From contig CAZBZV010000001.1 of the NCBI GenBank assembly GCA_964496505.1, positions 1-64,000 on the forward strand: a stretch of 64,000 bases of DNA, read 5' to 3'. The notes below the pieces were generated by a model. It ran no database searches, had not been told where the DNA came from, and saw only the letters and a program-made list of their open reading frames with translations. This DNA is from JAABVY01 sp964496505 (GTDB taxonomy: Bacteria > Zixibacteria > MSB-5A5 > JAABVY01). Shown piece after piece: positions 33,113 through 41,729 of the stretch (its first letter is position 1; each line of letters begins with the position of its first letter). The position numbers were made by a program, and so were the translations under genes.

Positions 33113-34225
33113 ATGTCCAGGAAAATTCTGGTTGCTGATGATTCCGACGCAATCCGATCAGTGGCTGTAAATCTATTCCGGCAGAAAGGGCATGAGGTCC
33201 TGACTGCCTCCGGCGGAGCCGAAGCCTGGGAGATATTGAAAAGCGGAAAAATCGATCTGGCGATCCTGAACTCCCGGCTCTCGGGTATGGACGGCTACAC
33301 TATTTCCAAGCTGATCAAAGAGGATTCATCAACTGACAAGACCAAAGCGATGTTACTGCTTTCGCCATCCGAGATCGTAAACCAGCATCAACTGATTACC
33401 GCACAGCCCGATGGCACTTTGAATAAGCCTTTTACGCCGCCCGATCTTTTATCCAAGGCGGGAGAAATTCTGGGGGAGGATTTCGGTATGAAAGATAATC
33501 AGAATGATGAGAGCCAGCAGATATCTGTGTCCGAGATGGGTCTGAACGATGAAGATGTTCCGGAGGAGATCGATTTCGAATCGGTCTTCGATGATGATGA
33601 CACTGACAGTTCTGATGTCGAGGATGTTCATTTTGCTGATGTACTTGATGAGGACAAAGCTTCTTCTGAGGATGAAATCGATGATGATTCTGATTCTGAT
33701 GACGAAGAAGATGATGATATTAAGCTGGCTGATGATCAGTTCGGTCTGGAAGAGCCATTCGATCCTCCCGAGGTGGAAACTCCTCATGACTACAACTGGT
33801 TTATCCGTGAGATGAAAAGTGAGATCGAGGATCCCGGAGGAGAGAAAAAGAAAAAAAAGGAAAAATCTCAGCTAGCACAATCCTCCAAATCTCAAAAATC
33901 CGAAAAGAAAGAGAAGAAAAAATCGGATGATGAGATAACCGGTCATTTCACTGTCGAAGAAATCGGCACCACGAAAGTATACCCCGAAGGCTCAAAAGAG
34001 GCTCAAGACGCTGGCAAGGCCAAGTCCGGCCCCCAAGAATCTTCAGCAGCAACAAGCTCCGCTGCGTCTGAATATACCGAGGACGACGGTAAGCTTGTAC
34101 TTGCGGAAAAATTGCTTGTAAAAGAGCTTTCAAGGCAGCTTGCCCAGAAAATAGTCGATAAAATGCCGCGCGAAAAGCTTCGCCAGCTCCTCGAAGAATT
34201 ATTTACGGAACTAAAAAGGTATTGA
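33113..34225 (+). CDS. Pseudo-receiver protein with long acidic tail
   Basis: 370 residues. Residues 1-120 are a CheY-like receiver fold with the acidic pair D9-D10, a Ser at about 84 and the conserved Lys105 (LNKPF), but the phosphoacceptor position is Asn53 (LAILNSRLSGMDG) rather than Asp, so normal phosphorylation is excluded. Residues about 135-240 are a very acidic Asp/Glu/Ser stretch, then a Lys-rich region, and finally a short C-terminal helix domain (LSRQLAQKIVDKMPREKLRQ) that may mediate oligomerisation. It starts one base after the rhomboid stop, so the two are co-translated. No DNA-binding output domain is seen. Confidence 0.82.
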   Translation: MSRKILVADDSDAIRSVAVNLFRQKGHEVLTASGGAEAWEILKSGKIDLAILNSRLSGMDGYTISKLIKEDSSTDKTKAMLLLSPSEIVNQHQLITAQPDGTLNKPFTPPDLLSKAGEILGEDFGMKDNQNDESQQISVSEMGLNDEDVPEEIDFESVFDDDDTDSSDVEDVHFADVLDEDKASSEDEIDDDSDSDDEEDDDIKLADDQFGLEEPFDPPEVETPHDYNWFIREMKSEIEDPGGEKKKKKEKSQLAQSSKSQKSEKKEKKKSDDEITGHFTVEEIGTTKVYPEGSKEAQDAGKAKSGPQESSAATSSAASEYTEDDGKLVLAEKLLVKELSRQLAQKIVDKMPREKLRQLLEELFTELKRY

Positions 34226-34250
34226 CAACGTTATTTTTCCGATGCACAAT
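34222..34250 (+). promoter_or_regulatory. Candidate ccdA promoter
   Basis: TTGACA (34222-34227), 17 bases, CACAAT (34245-34250), about 35 bases before the ATG. The -35 is perfect and overlaps the end of the preceding gene; the -10 is weak. Confidence 0.4.
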
Positions 34251-34284
34251 TAAGCTTTAATTATTTTGATGCTCAAGGAGAAAT

Positions 34285-35076
34285 ATGGATTTACTTTACA
34301 CGTTTGCAACTCTGGGGGGATCCGGAGGCTTTGGAGGCGGAGGCGGATTCGATATCGGGCCGCTTGCGCCGGTTGCTGATGTTGGTTTATGGGCTGCCTT
34401 TCTGGCCGGGCTGGTTTCCTTTATCTCACCCTGTGTACTGCCCCTGATACCGGGTTATCTTTCATTTATTTCCGGAGTGTCTGTCGATAAGCTGCAGTCT
34501 GGGGAGAACCGCAGTGAGGTGGTCAAAAAGACGGCTCTGACTTCGTTTGTCTTTGTACTGGGATTTTCGACTGTCTTTATTCTTCTGGGCGCATCGGCCA
34601 CCGCAGTTGGAAATATTCTTAAAGAATATCAGGATATAATTTCAAAGGTTTTTTCTGTTATAATCCTGTTACTCGCGCTGCACTTTTTGGGAGTATACCG
34701 CCTGAAATTTCTGGCCTTCGAGAAGAAGGTGCACGCCTCTGTCAAGCCGCTTAACCTGATAAGTATATACCTGGTGGGGATGGCCTTCGCATTCGGATGG
34801 TCCCCCTGTGTGGGACCACTTCTGGCCTCGGTGCTGGCTATGGCCGCCACACGCGAGCAGGTCGGTCAGGGAGTGATGCTTCTGTCGTCCTATTCCCTCG
34901 GGCTGGGAATACCGTTTATGGTAACAGCGATCGCATTAAATTCTCTTCTCGGCGTGTTTGGATGGGTCAAGAGACATTTCCGGATGATCGAAATCATAAG
35001 CGGAATCCTTTTGATAATCGTCGCTGTTTTGATGTTCTTCGGTCTGCTGGAGAGGCTGGCTAACCAATTAGTGTAA
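34285..35076 (+). CDS. ccdA: CcdA/DsbD-type thiol-disulfide electron transporter
   Basis: 263-residue inner-membrane protein with six spans and the two redox cysteines: ISPCVLPLIPGYLSF near residue 50 and GWSPCVGPLL near 175. CcdA carries electrons from cytosolic thioredoxin to the periplasm, keeping apocytochrome CxxCH thiols reduced. That fits the ccm cluster 8 kb upstream and the thioredoxin gene 3 kb upstream. The N-terminus has an unusual Gly-rich stretch (residues 11-21) before the first membrane span. Its own promoter precedes it. Confidence 0.92.
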   Translation: MDLLYTFATLGGSGGFGGGGGFDIGPLAPVADVGLWAAFLAGLVSFISPCVLPLIPGYLSFISGVSVDKLQSGENRSEVVKKTALTSFVFVLGFSTVFILLGASATAVGNILKEYQDIISKVFSVIILLLALHFLGVYRLKFLAFEKKVHASVKPLNLISIYLVGMAFAFGWSPCVGPLLASVLAMAATREQVGQGVMLLSSYSLGLGIPFMVTAIALNSLLGVFGWVKRHFRMIEIISGILLIIVAVLMFFGLLERLANQLV

Positions 35077-35166
35077 TGAATTTGTGATGTTGCCTGATTT
35101 TCGCTTGAATTTTCCTGCGCTATATTTATATTGAACCGCAAAGGTTCACCTGAAAATAAGGAAGTT

Positions 35167-35925
35167 ATGCCCGCAAAGAAAACGCAACAGGCGCTTATAA
35201 TTTTTCTGGAAGATACCAACCGGGATATCATACATAGCAGGCTTATGGACGATCTTTCGCACGAAGAAAAAAACAGACTATATTCGGCATTCCTCGAGGA
35301 TACAATTTACACCTGTCTGAATCTTAGGGATGTCCTGCTGAAAGTGAATTATCCCTCGGATGAAGCCAAGTCTATTGTCAACAGTTCAGTTTCCGCGCTT
35401 GAGAAACGTCTGGATCCAAAGCAGAAGAAGGTTCTCAAAAGCAGCTGCTTCGAGACCGAGATGATTGCCGGCAAGAGCCAGGGGGAACGTCTTAAGCATG
35501 CCTTCGAGCAGACTTTTACCAACGGACATAGGCCAGTTCTTTTGATCGGATGTGTTACCCCTACGCTTTCGAAAAAGGCGATCCAGGACGCTTACAAGCA
35601 GTTGAAAAAATCCGATGTGGTGTTTGGCCCGACTCTGGAGGGAAGCTACTACCTGGTTGGTTTGAACAGGATGGAAAATCATGTTCTGGAAAAGGTGGAA
35701 TGGGCCAGCGATAAGCCGGTTTACAGCCAGATGGTGGACGCTGTCTCCGATAGTACTCTTAATTGGAACGAGCTCGAGCTCTGGTACGACCTTCGCCAGC
35801 CGGAGGATTTCGAATTTTTAATTCGCGATATAAATTTCTTCCGCCAGATAGGGGACGAAAACTCCGCCTCCCGTACTGAGGAAGTACTTAACGAAATACT
35901 AAAGAAGATACCCGATGGCTTATAA
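35167..35925 (+). CDS. DUF2064 / TIGR04282-type glycosyltransferase-like protein
   Basis: About 252 residues with a nucleotide-diphospho-sugar transferase-like fold. The segment RPVLLIGCVTPTLSKKAIQDAYKQLK and the following DVVFGPTLEGSYYLVGLNR match DUF2064, where the usual D-x-P-x-L is C-x-T-P-x-L here. A catalytic role is inferred by family only. I start at ATG 35167, which has AAGGAAG; a TTG at 35131 is poorer. The 3' end overlaps the creatininase-like gene by 11 bases. Confidence 0.78.
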   Translation: MPAKKTQQALIIFLEDTNRDIIHSRLMDDLSHEEKNRLYSAFLEDTIYTCLNLRDVLLKVNYPSDEAKSIVNSSVSALEKRLDPKQKKVLKSSCFETEMIAGKSQGERLKHAFEQTFTNGHRPVLLIGCVTPTLSKKAIQDAYKQLKKSDVVFGPTLEGSYYLVGLNRMENHVLEKVEWASDKPVYSQMVDAVSDSTLNWNELELWYDLRQPEDFEFLIRDINFFRQIGDENSASRTEEVLNEILKKIPDGL

Positions 35926-36652
35926 ACTGGAACGCATGTTATGGCAGCAGGTCAGGGACACAGTCCCCGATATGATCGACACGGTCGTGCTGCCGATCGG
36001 AACTATTGAGGCGCACGGCGCCGCCTGCCTCGGTACCGATGTCTTCATTCCCGAGGATATCTCGGAATATATCTGCGATAAATTCAACTTTATCAAGGCG
36101 CCGCCGATATGGTACGGGATCACCAAGTCACTTCTGGAATATCCCGGTTCTCTTACGGTCGAGCCGGAGACCCTGAAAAATTATGTGATGGAGCTTCTCA
36201 AATCGTTCCAGAGGCACGATTTCAAAAAAGTCATCCTCATGAACGGCCATGGAGGCAATAACTCTATCCTCAAAGAATGCGCCTCTGAAGCGTTTCGTGT
36301 GATGCGCCTCAAGGTTGCTGTGATTCATTGGTGGATTATGTGCTCTGAGGTTACCAAAGAGGTTTACGGCATGGAGGGCGGTCATGCCGGAATCGATGAG
36401 ACCGGTTATGTTGTCGCTCTCGATCCTTCTCTGGCCGACAAGAAGCGCTATCGCAGGAACCTGGTTTATGAGAATGTTACCGGCAGCGATGTTTACCCCG
36501 TGCCCGGCACTGTCCTCCTCTACAACGAGAAGGGTGAGGGAGAACCGGACTTCGACCATGAGAAGGGCGTGGTATTCGCCGAAAAGGTCAAGGAAAAAGT
36601 CGCAGACGCTATAAAGTACATCTTCAATCGCTGGAAAGCGAATCTGGAATAG
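35915..36652 (+). CDS. Creatininase-family amidohydrolase
   Basis: 245-residue metal-dependent amidohydrolase of the creatininase superfamily. Metal ligands are visible in LPIGTIEAHGAACLGTD (Glu, His, Asp), the MNGHGGNNS motif near residue 110 and EGGHAGIDET near residue 155. Family members cleave creatinine, FAPy or mycofactocin precursor peptides; without mycofactocin or folate neighbours the substrate is open. It overlaps DUF2064 and ends at a strong terminator. Confidence 0.88.
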   Translation: MAYKLERMLWQQVRDTVPDMIDTVVLPIGTIEAHGAACLGTDVFIPEDISEYICDKFNFIKAPPIWYGITKSLLEYPGSLTVEPETLKNYVMELLKSFQRHDFKKVILMNGHGGNNSILKECASEAFRVMRLKVAVIHWWIMCSEVTKEVYGMEGGHAGIDETGYVVALDPSLADKKRYRRNLVYENVTGSDVYPVPGTVLLYNEKGEGEPDFDHEKGVVFAEKVKEKVADAIKYIFNRWKANLE

Positions 36653-36675
36653 CCTTATAAATTAATATTGAAAAT

Positions 36676-36705
36676 AAAAAGCCCCGCTCTAAAGCGGGGC
36701 TTTTT
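36676..36705. terminator. Bidirectional Rho-independent terminator
   Basis: Perfect hairpin AAAAAGCCCCGCT/AGCGGGGCTTTTT with a four-base loop. A-run on the left and T-run on the right let it stop transcripts from both the creatininase gene (plus) and the FadL-like gene (minus), which converge here. Confidence 0.9.
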
Positions 36706-36724
36706 ATTTTACTATTTGCTTTAT

Positions 36725-38029
36725 CTATAATCTGAAACCCGTGGTAACGAAAAATCGGGTTAAGTCGTAGTCCTCGATTACTGAAGTCTCGTTATCCTGA
36801 ACCTTGTAGCCGCCCAGCACAAAAGCAACATCCAGAGTCATGATGCGATCTATCAGATAGCCGAAACCGAAAGTAACAAACTGGCGGTCATCGATCACTT
36901 TCATGCCTGCAAAGTCAAGCCCACTCCCGCCGATGTTGTCGTCGGAAAAGGGAAGCGGATCGTGCTTATAGCCGGCGCGCAGCTTCAAGCCGAGCTTTGG
37001 TACCAAAAATTCCCCGCCAACTGAAAGTGTGAGCACATCGCGATAAAACTCCTGGATAAAAAGATTATCCGTTTCCAATGCCGGGTTGTCCTTATATTCC
37101 ATCTGTGTCCAGTCGGTGTAATTCACATCTGCTGCGAGGTGAAGATAATTCAGATTGAAGCCGATTCCGGCGCCAAATGAAAAAGGTGTCCAAAGATCGT
37201 AAGAATATTTCCCGGCCGCGATATCGGAATCCCCGTCCGAAAATGTACGCTGTACATACTGCTCCTCGATTTCATATTGAATCGGAGTCTCGATTGTTGC
37301 GCCCAGAGTTACATGTTGACTGGCGGCAAAAAGAATTCCCGCCTTGGCCGAAACGGCAGAGTAATCATCTTCAATATTATCGATAAACAATGGATTGAAC
37401 TCTTCGGGATTGTCACCCTGGTCCAGCCGCCAGCTGTAGTTGTCCGTGCCGAAGTAATAGTTCAATGATAATCCGACAGAAATATTGGGTGAAAGATCAA
37501 CGCCGCCGCCAGCACTCAGGGCATAAAGTGAACCTGATTCCGATTCGGTTCCAATATAATTTGACATGGAATTGCCATCCGATAAGCGGTATCCAACCTG
37601 GAATGTTCTGTCGAAACTATTGATCCTGTTTAAGCCGAATGCAAAAACCAGGCTGCCCCTGTATGTCGGGTAGGGGATAGACAGGTCAAGTGCATTCAGC
37701 CTTGTGTTGCTCTGTCCACGATTGTTAAAGCCGCTCAAAGAAGATCCGATTTCATTGGGATCGACATTATTGTCGAGACTTTGATGCGAGATTCCGCCCA
37801 GAAATTCAATGCGCCTGATTTTTGCCAGCGCCGCGGGATTGTAAACCAGTGCGGTACCGTCCAGAACCGACGCTATATGTGCCCCGCCCATGCCCATGGC
37901 ACGCGCTCCCAGGCCGAAATTATTGCCCGCAGTCATCTCGGCAATAAGCTGGCCGTCCTGGGCGCTGCTCAGTGAGGGCAGGCAGAGCAAAAGCCCAAGC
38001 AGCATAATAAAAACAGATTTCGTTTTCAT
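36725..38029 (-). CDS. FadL/OmpP1-type outer-membrane transport protein
   Basis: 434-residue outer-membrane barrel with a signal peptide (cut after SLSSA, about residue 23). The mature N-terminus shows the family pattern NNFGLGARAMGMGGAHIASVLDGTALVYNPAAL, with the NPA motif near residue 68, and ends in FFVTTGFRL with a terminal aromatic-like strand. FadL-type channels import hydrophobic compounds. It is the last of three minus-strand genes with outer-membrane features and lies just inside a bidirectional terminator. Confidence 0.85.
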   Translation of the reverse strand: MKTKSVFIMLLGLLLCLPSLSSAQDGQLIAEMTAGNNFGLGARAMGMGGAHIASVLDGTALVYNPAALAKIRRIEFLGGISHQSLDNNVDPNEIGSSLSGFNNRGQSNTRLNALDLSIPYPTYRGSLVFAFGLNRINSFDRTFQVGYRLSDGNSMSNYIGTESESGSLYALSAGGGVDLSPNISVGLSLNYYFGTDNYSWRLDQGDNPEEFNPLFIDNIEDDYSAVSAKAGILFAASQHVTLGATIETPIQYEIEEQYVQRTFSDGDSDIAAGKYSYDLWTPFSFGAGIGFNLNYLHLAADVNYTDWTQMEYKDNPALETDNLFIQEFYRDVLTLSVGGEFLVPKLGLKLRAGYKHDPLPFSDDNIGGSGLDFAGMKVIDDRQFVTFGFGYLIDRIMTLDVAFVLGGYKVQDNETSVIEDYDLTRFFVTTGFRL

Positions 38030-38031
38030 AG

Positions 38032-38571
38032 TTACTTGTCCTCCTTCGAGGGCAATCTGCGGCGCTCGGGCTTATTCTTTTGGCTGTCATCTTTGGAGGG
38101 ATTTTCCTCTTTGGTTTTGGAGTCGCCCGATCCGGAACTGCCGCCTGAATCGCCGCTTGCGCCTGCACTGCCGGGCGGAGTAGGAGTCACGATTTCAGCC
38201 GGAGGCGGAACATAATCGCCCTGCGGAATATAAATCCCGCGCCGTCTCTCGGCGTTAGCAGGCGAATAGCCGGCATTAGGCTCCATCTCTATATCCCACC
38301 AATAGCTTTCCCACCACCATGGGAAGGTATAATACATTCCGTAATTGTGATAGTCTTCCCAGTAGCCGGGGAATGATGAGTAGCCGTAGCCATAGGGATA
38401 GTCAACGATTTCACCGTGGCAGTTGGAGCAGTTGCTGCTGTAGTATTCATACGAATGATCGACCTGTTCGACCTTCGGGTGGTTGATAATTGTATAGCAG
38501 CCCTGTCCGATTATCAATAGCGCTATCGAAATTGCGATTATGAAGATTACTTTCTTTGCCACGGCAATCAC
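38032..38571 (-). CDS. Lipoprotein with a single CxxCH heme-binding motif
   Basis: 179-residue exported lipoprotein: hydrophobic signal ending IGQGC (Cys25). The mature part has one c-type heme motif C48-S-N-C51-H52, then a segment extremely rich in Tyr, Trp, Pro and Gly (about residues 56-90), and a low-complexity Pro/Gly/Ser and Lys/Glu tail. No clear methionine ligand or cytochrome c fold can be recognised, so it may be a minimal monoheme protein or a false motif. It lies between two barrel genes on the minus strand and could be a substrate of the Ccm system in this window. Confidence 0.7.
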   Translation of the reverse strand: MIAVAKKVIFIIAISIALLIIGQGCYTIINHPKVEQVDHSYEYYSSNCSNCHGEIVDYPYGYGYSSFPGYWEDYHNYGMYYTFPWWWESYWWDIEMEPNAGYSPANAERRRGIYIPQGDYVPPPAEIVTPTPPGSAGASGDSGGSSGSGDSKTKEENPSKDDSQKNKPERRRLPSKEDK

Positions 38572-38577
38572 CTGCTT

Positions 38578-39369
38578 TTAAAATCTTTCTGTATAGGTTA
38601 TACGCAGTTCCCGTATTATTGAATTAGTTACCCTTGAATTATTTAAAAGATCCTTAAATATCGCGCCAAGCTGAAGACGGTCTGAAAAAGTCCAGAGAAA
38701 TCCCATATTAAGGTAGCCGCGCCCTTTGGCATATTCCGAATCGTCGGAATTGTCGTTCAGGGCCGCCTGGTATTCTCCCACCAGCGAAAGATTGTTGTTA
38801 AATGTTACATCAAAACCGCCAAAAAATGACGGGTCATCATCGTCGTCTACATCATCCTCAATCGGGTTCATATTGATGCCAGCATGAATTCCCGAAACCC
38901 AGTTATAGGCCCGGTAGCCTTTCGATACCACCAGATAAAATCCGGGAGCCTTGAACTGGTAACGGTCAAGATCATCATCGTATAATCCGGTGCCCTGGGA
39001 TTCGAATCCCACCGCAATCCCCGGAAAGCTGACATTTTCGTCAATCAGCCGCAGTTTGACCTTGTACTCCGGGCGCTTGTGCCAGTCCGGTTCGTCATCG
39101 CCCAGAATACCGACGCCGCCGTAGGAAATACCCAGTGTGAAACGGTCATGCAGGCCTATATTTATAAAGCTCAAAATACCTCCCCCCGAGAAAGCATCGA
39201 GCTCAACATTAAATGATGCTCTCGGAAGTGTGCCCGCCGTAGGGAAGTCCACCAGCTTATTGGGACTGGGGACATCCGGCAGAGGGCTGAGGTCTGCATC
39301 CTGCGCAAAACTCTCACCTGCAAAAAACATAAAAAGCCCAATCAAAAAAGTCGTAAGCCTCTTCGGCAT
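38578..39369 (-). CDS. YjbH-like outer-membrane beta-barrel protein
   Basis: About 263 residues, signal peptide cut after GESFA. The mature protein starts with PDVPSPNKLVDFPTAGTLPRASFNVEL and shows repeating amphipathic strands (LHDRFTLGISYGG, NNLSLVGEYQAALN, DRLQLGAIFKDLL) ending ELRITYTERF, a typical barrel terminus. It resembles YjbH-type exopolysaccharide-associated barrels, but only loosely. I place the start at ATG 39369, which has AGGAGG and gives a clean signal peptide; an upstream in-frame ATG adds 20 charged residues. First gene of the minus-strand trio. Confidence 0.72.
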   Translation of the reverse strand: MPKRLTTFLIGLFMFFAGESFAQDADLSPLPDVPSPNKLVDFPTAGTLPRASFNVELDAFSGGGILSFINIGLHDRFTLGISYGGVGILGDDEPDWHKRPEYKVKLRLIDENVSFPGIAVGFESQGTGLYDDDLDRYQFKAPGFYLVVSKGYRAYNWVSGIHAGINMNPIEDDVDDDDDPSFFGGFDVTFNNNLSLVGEYQAALNDNSDDSEYAKGRGYLNMGFLWTFSDRLQLGAIFKDLLNNSRVTNSIIRELRITYTERF

Positions 39370-39390
39370 CCTGCCTCCTATCCTGTCTAC

Positions 39391-39410
39391 ATTTTTTCTT
39401 AAGAAAAAAT
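39391..39410. promoter_or_regulatory. Perfect 20-bp palindrome upstream of the barrel operon
   Basis: ATTTTTTCTTAAGAAAAAAT is its own reverse complement and lies 22-41 bases before the ATG of the YjbH-like gene, inside the untranslated leader. The symmetry suits an operator for a dimeric regulator, though A/T tracts also bend DNA. The rest of the gap to 39730 holds a palindrome pair. Confidence 0.4.
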
Positions 39411-39523
39411 CCATAAACAGGACGGTCAATATAAAACATCCTTATGTCTGTTTTAAGCTTATGCAAATCATCTGCCGACAAGGGCACAATTGTGAATGTA
39501 TAAACTTATGATATAATAGCGTG

Positions 39524-39630
39524 GCGTTGGGTCTTGATTCCGTCGCAGACGGAATTGTGACCCAACGCAAATGTCTGCTGTTCAATAAGGAGCAGGGTCG
39601 CACCCCTCGATTTCATCGGGGCCAAGACCC
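39524..39630. repeat. Two consecutive GGGTC/GACCC-ended palindromes
   Basis: First inverted repeat 39524-39568: GCGTTGGGTC pairs with GACCCAACGC, with inner arms ATTCCGTC/GACGGAAT. Second 39595-39630: GGGTC pairs with GACCC around CCCCTCGA...TCGGGG. They lie in the 361-base gap between the barrel operon and the nitroreductase gene and look like REP-type elements, unlike the family at 11 kb. The rest of the gap shows a direct repeat TGCACAATWATT at 39690 and 39721. Confidence 0.7.
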
Positions 39631-39730
39631 CGCACAACTAATAAAGATATAAGATAAGAAATATGGCGGTAGTAGATGGCTGAGATTTATGCACAATTAT
39701 TGGGCAGAAGCCTGACCGCATGCACAATAA

Positions 39731-40243
39731 TTAGCCCCATTTATCGAATGATACGATCTCGCTCAGACTTTTTCTGTTGGTCTCAGAGGGCTCGAATCGA
39801 GGGTAGCCGAGTGTTAATATTCCCACCACACGGATATCATCAGGAATTTTCAAGAGCTTCTTGACTTTGTCCTCGAAAAAAGCTCCCAGCCAGCATGTTC
39901 CCAGATCGAGTGCGGTCGCCGCCAGCATCATGTGGGTCATGGCGATCGAGGTATCAATCGGATAGGCAAACTGCCCGCAGGTCATTTTATAATCAGTGTT
40001 GGAAGCGCAGGCTATAATCAGAATCGGAGCCTCAGTTACGAATTTCTGCTGCTTGCAGGCATAGGTCAGTTTTTCGATCTTAAGTTTGTCTTTAACGACT
40101 ATAAATTTCCAGCTCTGCTTGTTATTGGCCGAGGGCGCTCGTTGTCCCGCTTTCAGTATCTTGCGCATCTTATCTTCTTCCACAGCTTTATTCTCGTAAG
40201 ACCTGATCGAACGGCGTTTATTTATCACATCAAAAAAATCCAT
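39731..40243 (-). CDS. Nitroreductase-family flavoprotein
   Basis: 170-residue FMN-dependent oxidoreductase of the nitroreductase superfamily. The FMN-phosphate motif RRSIRSYENKAV (residues 10-21), APSANNKQSWKFIVV (near 36) and the C-terminal GILTLGYPRFEP segment are typical. It is short, as in single-domain members from anaerobes. It stands alone on the minus strand, divergent from the DUF401 gene. The physiological substrate is unknown. Confidence 0.88.
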   Translation of the reverse strand: MDFFDVINKRRSIRSYENKAVEEDKMRKILKAGQRAPSANNKQSWKFIVVKDKLKIEKLTYACKQQKFVTEAPILIIACASNTDYKMTCGQFAYPIDTSIAMTHMMLAATALDLGTCWLGAFFEDKVKKLLKIPDDIRVVGILTLGYPRFEPSETNRKSLSEIVSFDKWG

Positions 40244-40361
40244 TTAGTTCTCCATGCTGATTTTTACTTCAGGTGATAAGCTATCAAATGCGCGCTGCAT
40301 GTCAACTGTTTTCCTTTATTTCGCTGGATTTAAGTTTAAGCATTATGTATACTTACGGGTT

Positions 40362-41579
40362 ATGGAAATCGCCAAACTCGCAGTCGTTTTCGTTGTAATT
40401 ATCCTCCTTTTGAGATTGAAGCTTTCTGTCGGTGTGTCCATCTTTCTGGGCGGAGTGGCCCTCGGATTTTTATTCGGCCAGCATATTTTCGACATTGGAA
40501 AATCGGTATTTCGGGGCATGGTGGCTTGGCGTACAATCCGGCTGATTCTGATCGTCAGTATAATCAGCACTCTGGGAACGCTTTTGAAAAACCTCAAGGT
40601 TACTAACAGGCTGGTCTCCGGTATTGAAAATCTCTCCGGTTCAATCAAGGTAACATTGGTTCTATGCCCTGTAATCATTGGCCTTATGCCGATGCCGGGC
40701 GGGGCGCTTCTCTCGGCGCCACTGGTAGCTGCGGGAGCCGAGGGACAGCCTATCAGCAGGGGACGTCTGGCGGCCATCAATTTCTGGTTCAGGCATATAT
40801 TCGAATTCTGCTGGCCGATTTATCCCGGGATTATTCTGGCCGCCGCTATTCTGGAGCTGGAAATCACACAGATAGCGCTCTGGCAGGCGCCATTTTCAAT
40901 TCCGTTCATTGTGGGAGGGCTGATATTTCTCATTTTTCCCATGAGAAATGTGTCCAAATTTACACGGGATACCTCTCTAAAAGCAAGCTGGATGAATGTT
41001 CTCTCGGGCGTATGGCCGATTCTGGCAGTGGTATTCATAACATTCGCTTTCGGTGCCGATCTGCTTCTTAGCCTTGTGATTGCATTTGTGCTGTTTCTCG
41101 CTGTTATCAGGCCCTCAGTCGGCCTGACATTGAAGTCAATCAAGGAGGGTTGCTCCTTTGCGATAATATCGCTGATGTTTGGTATTATGGTCTTTCAGGC
41201 GATTATAAGCGATTCAGGTGCGGCTGTGGACATAGCCAATCGTATAGCATCATGGGGTGTGCCTGACTGGGTGGTGGTATCCCTGTCATGCTTTCTGATC
41301 GGTTTTGTGGCGGGGATTGTAACCGCTTACGTGGGAATTGTATACCCGATTCTGATTCCGATTCTTGTAAACGGCGGAAGTCCCGATATCGCCATGATTG
41401 TGCTGGCCTATGCCAGCGGCCTGGTGGGAGTGATGATTTCACCTTTGCATCTATGCCTGATTCTTACCAAGGAATATTTCAAGACCAGTTTCAGGAAGAT
41501 GTACCCGTTAATCCTTGGCCCCGCGGCGGTTGTGGCGGTCACGGTCGGAATTGCCCTGGCGCTTGGCTACGGGCGGTAA
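40362..41579 (+). CDS. DUF401-family membrane transporter-like protein
   Basis: About 405 residues with roughly eleven membrane spans. The segment PVIIGLMPMPGGALLSAPLV near residue 105, NFWFRHIFEFCWPIYPG near 145 and ASGLVGVMISPLHLCL near 360 match DUF401, a family related to GntP/CitM-type permeases. I start at ATG 40362, after which the hydrophobic pattern starts at once; an upstream in-frame ATG (40254) lies inside the divergent promoter region. Substrate unknown. Confidence 0.85.
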   Translation: MEIAKLAVVFVVIILLLRLKLSVGVSIFLGGVALGFLFGQHIFDIGKSVFRGMVAWRTIRLILIVSIISTLGTLLKNLKVTNRLVSGIENLSGSIKVTLVLCPVIIGLMPMPGGALLSAPLVAAGAEGQPISRGRLAAINFWFRHIFEFCWPIYPGIILAAAILELEITQIALWQAPFSIPFIVGGLIFLIFPMRNVSKFTRDTSLKASWMNVLSGVWPILAVVFITFAFGADLLLSLVIAFVLFLAVIRPSVGLTLKSIKEGCSFAIISLMFGIMVFQAIISDSGAAVDIANRIASWGVPDWVVVSLSCFLIGFVAGIVTAYVGIVYPILIPILVNGGSPDIAMIVLAYASGLVGVMISPLHLCLILTKEYFKTSFRKMYPLILGPAAVVAVTVGIALALGYGR

Positions 41580-41672
41580 GCAGGATATTCCTTGCCAATT
41601 CAGGATGATTTTTGTATATTATTTAAGCGCTCTTTTTGATTTTGGTATGCGATTTGCATTAATAAAAAGCCT

Positions 41673-41704
41673 GGAACTGAAATAAGAAAAGAGTGTATAT
41701 CTAA
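41673..41704 (+). promoter_or_regulatory. Possible ECF-type autoregulatory promoter
   Basis: GGAACT at 41673-41678 resembles the -35 of sigma-E-type promoters, and TCTAA lies at 41700-41704, upstream of the ECF sigma gene (ATG 41730). The spacing (about 21 bases) is longer than the usual 15-19, so the -10 may instead be the TATAT just before. Weak evidence. Confidence 0.25.
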
Positions 41705-41729
41705 TATAAAGCTGAAGGGACATAGATTT

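Noticed and set aside
40254..40361. Upstream ATG for the DUF401 gene
   Set aside because: The added residues are not hydrophobic-membrane-like, lie in the divergent promoter region and have no ribosome site.
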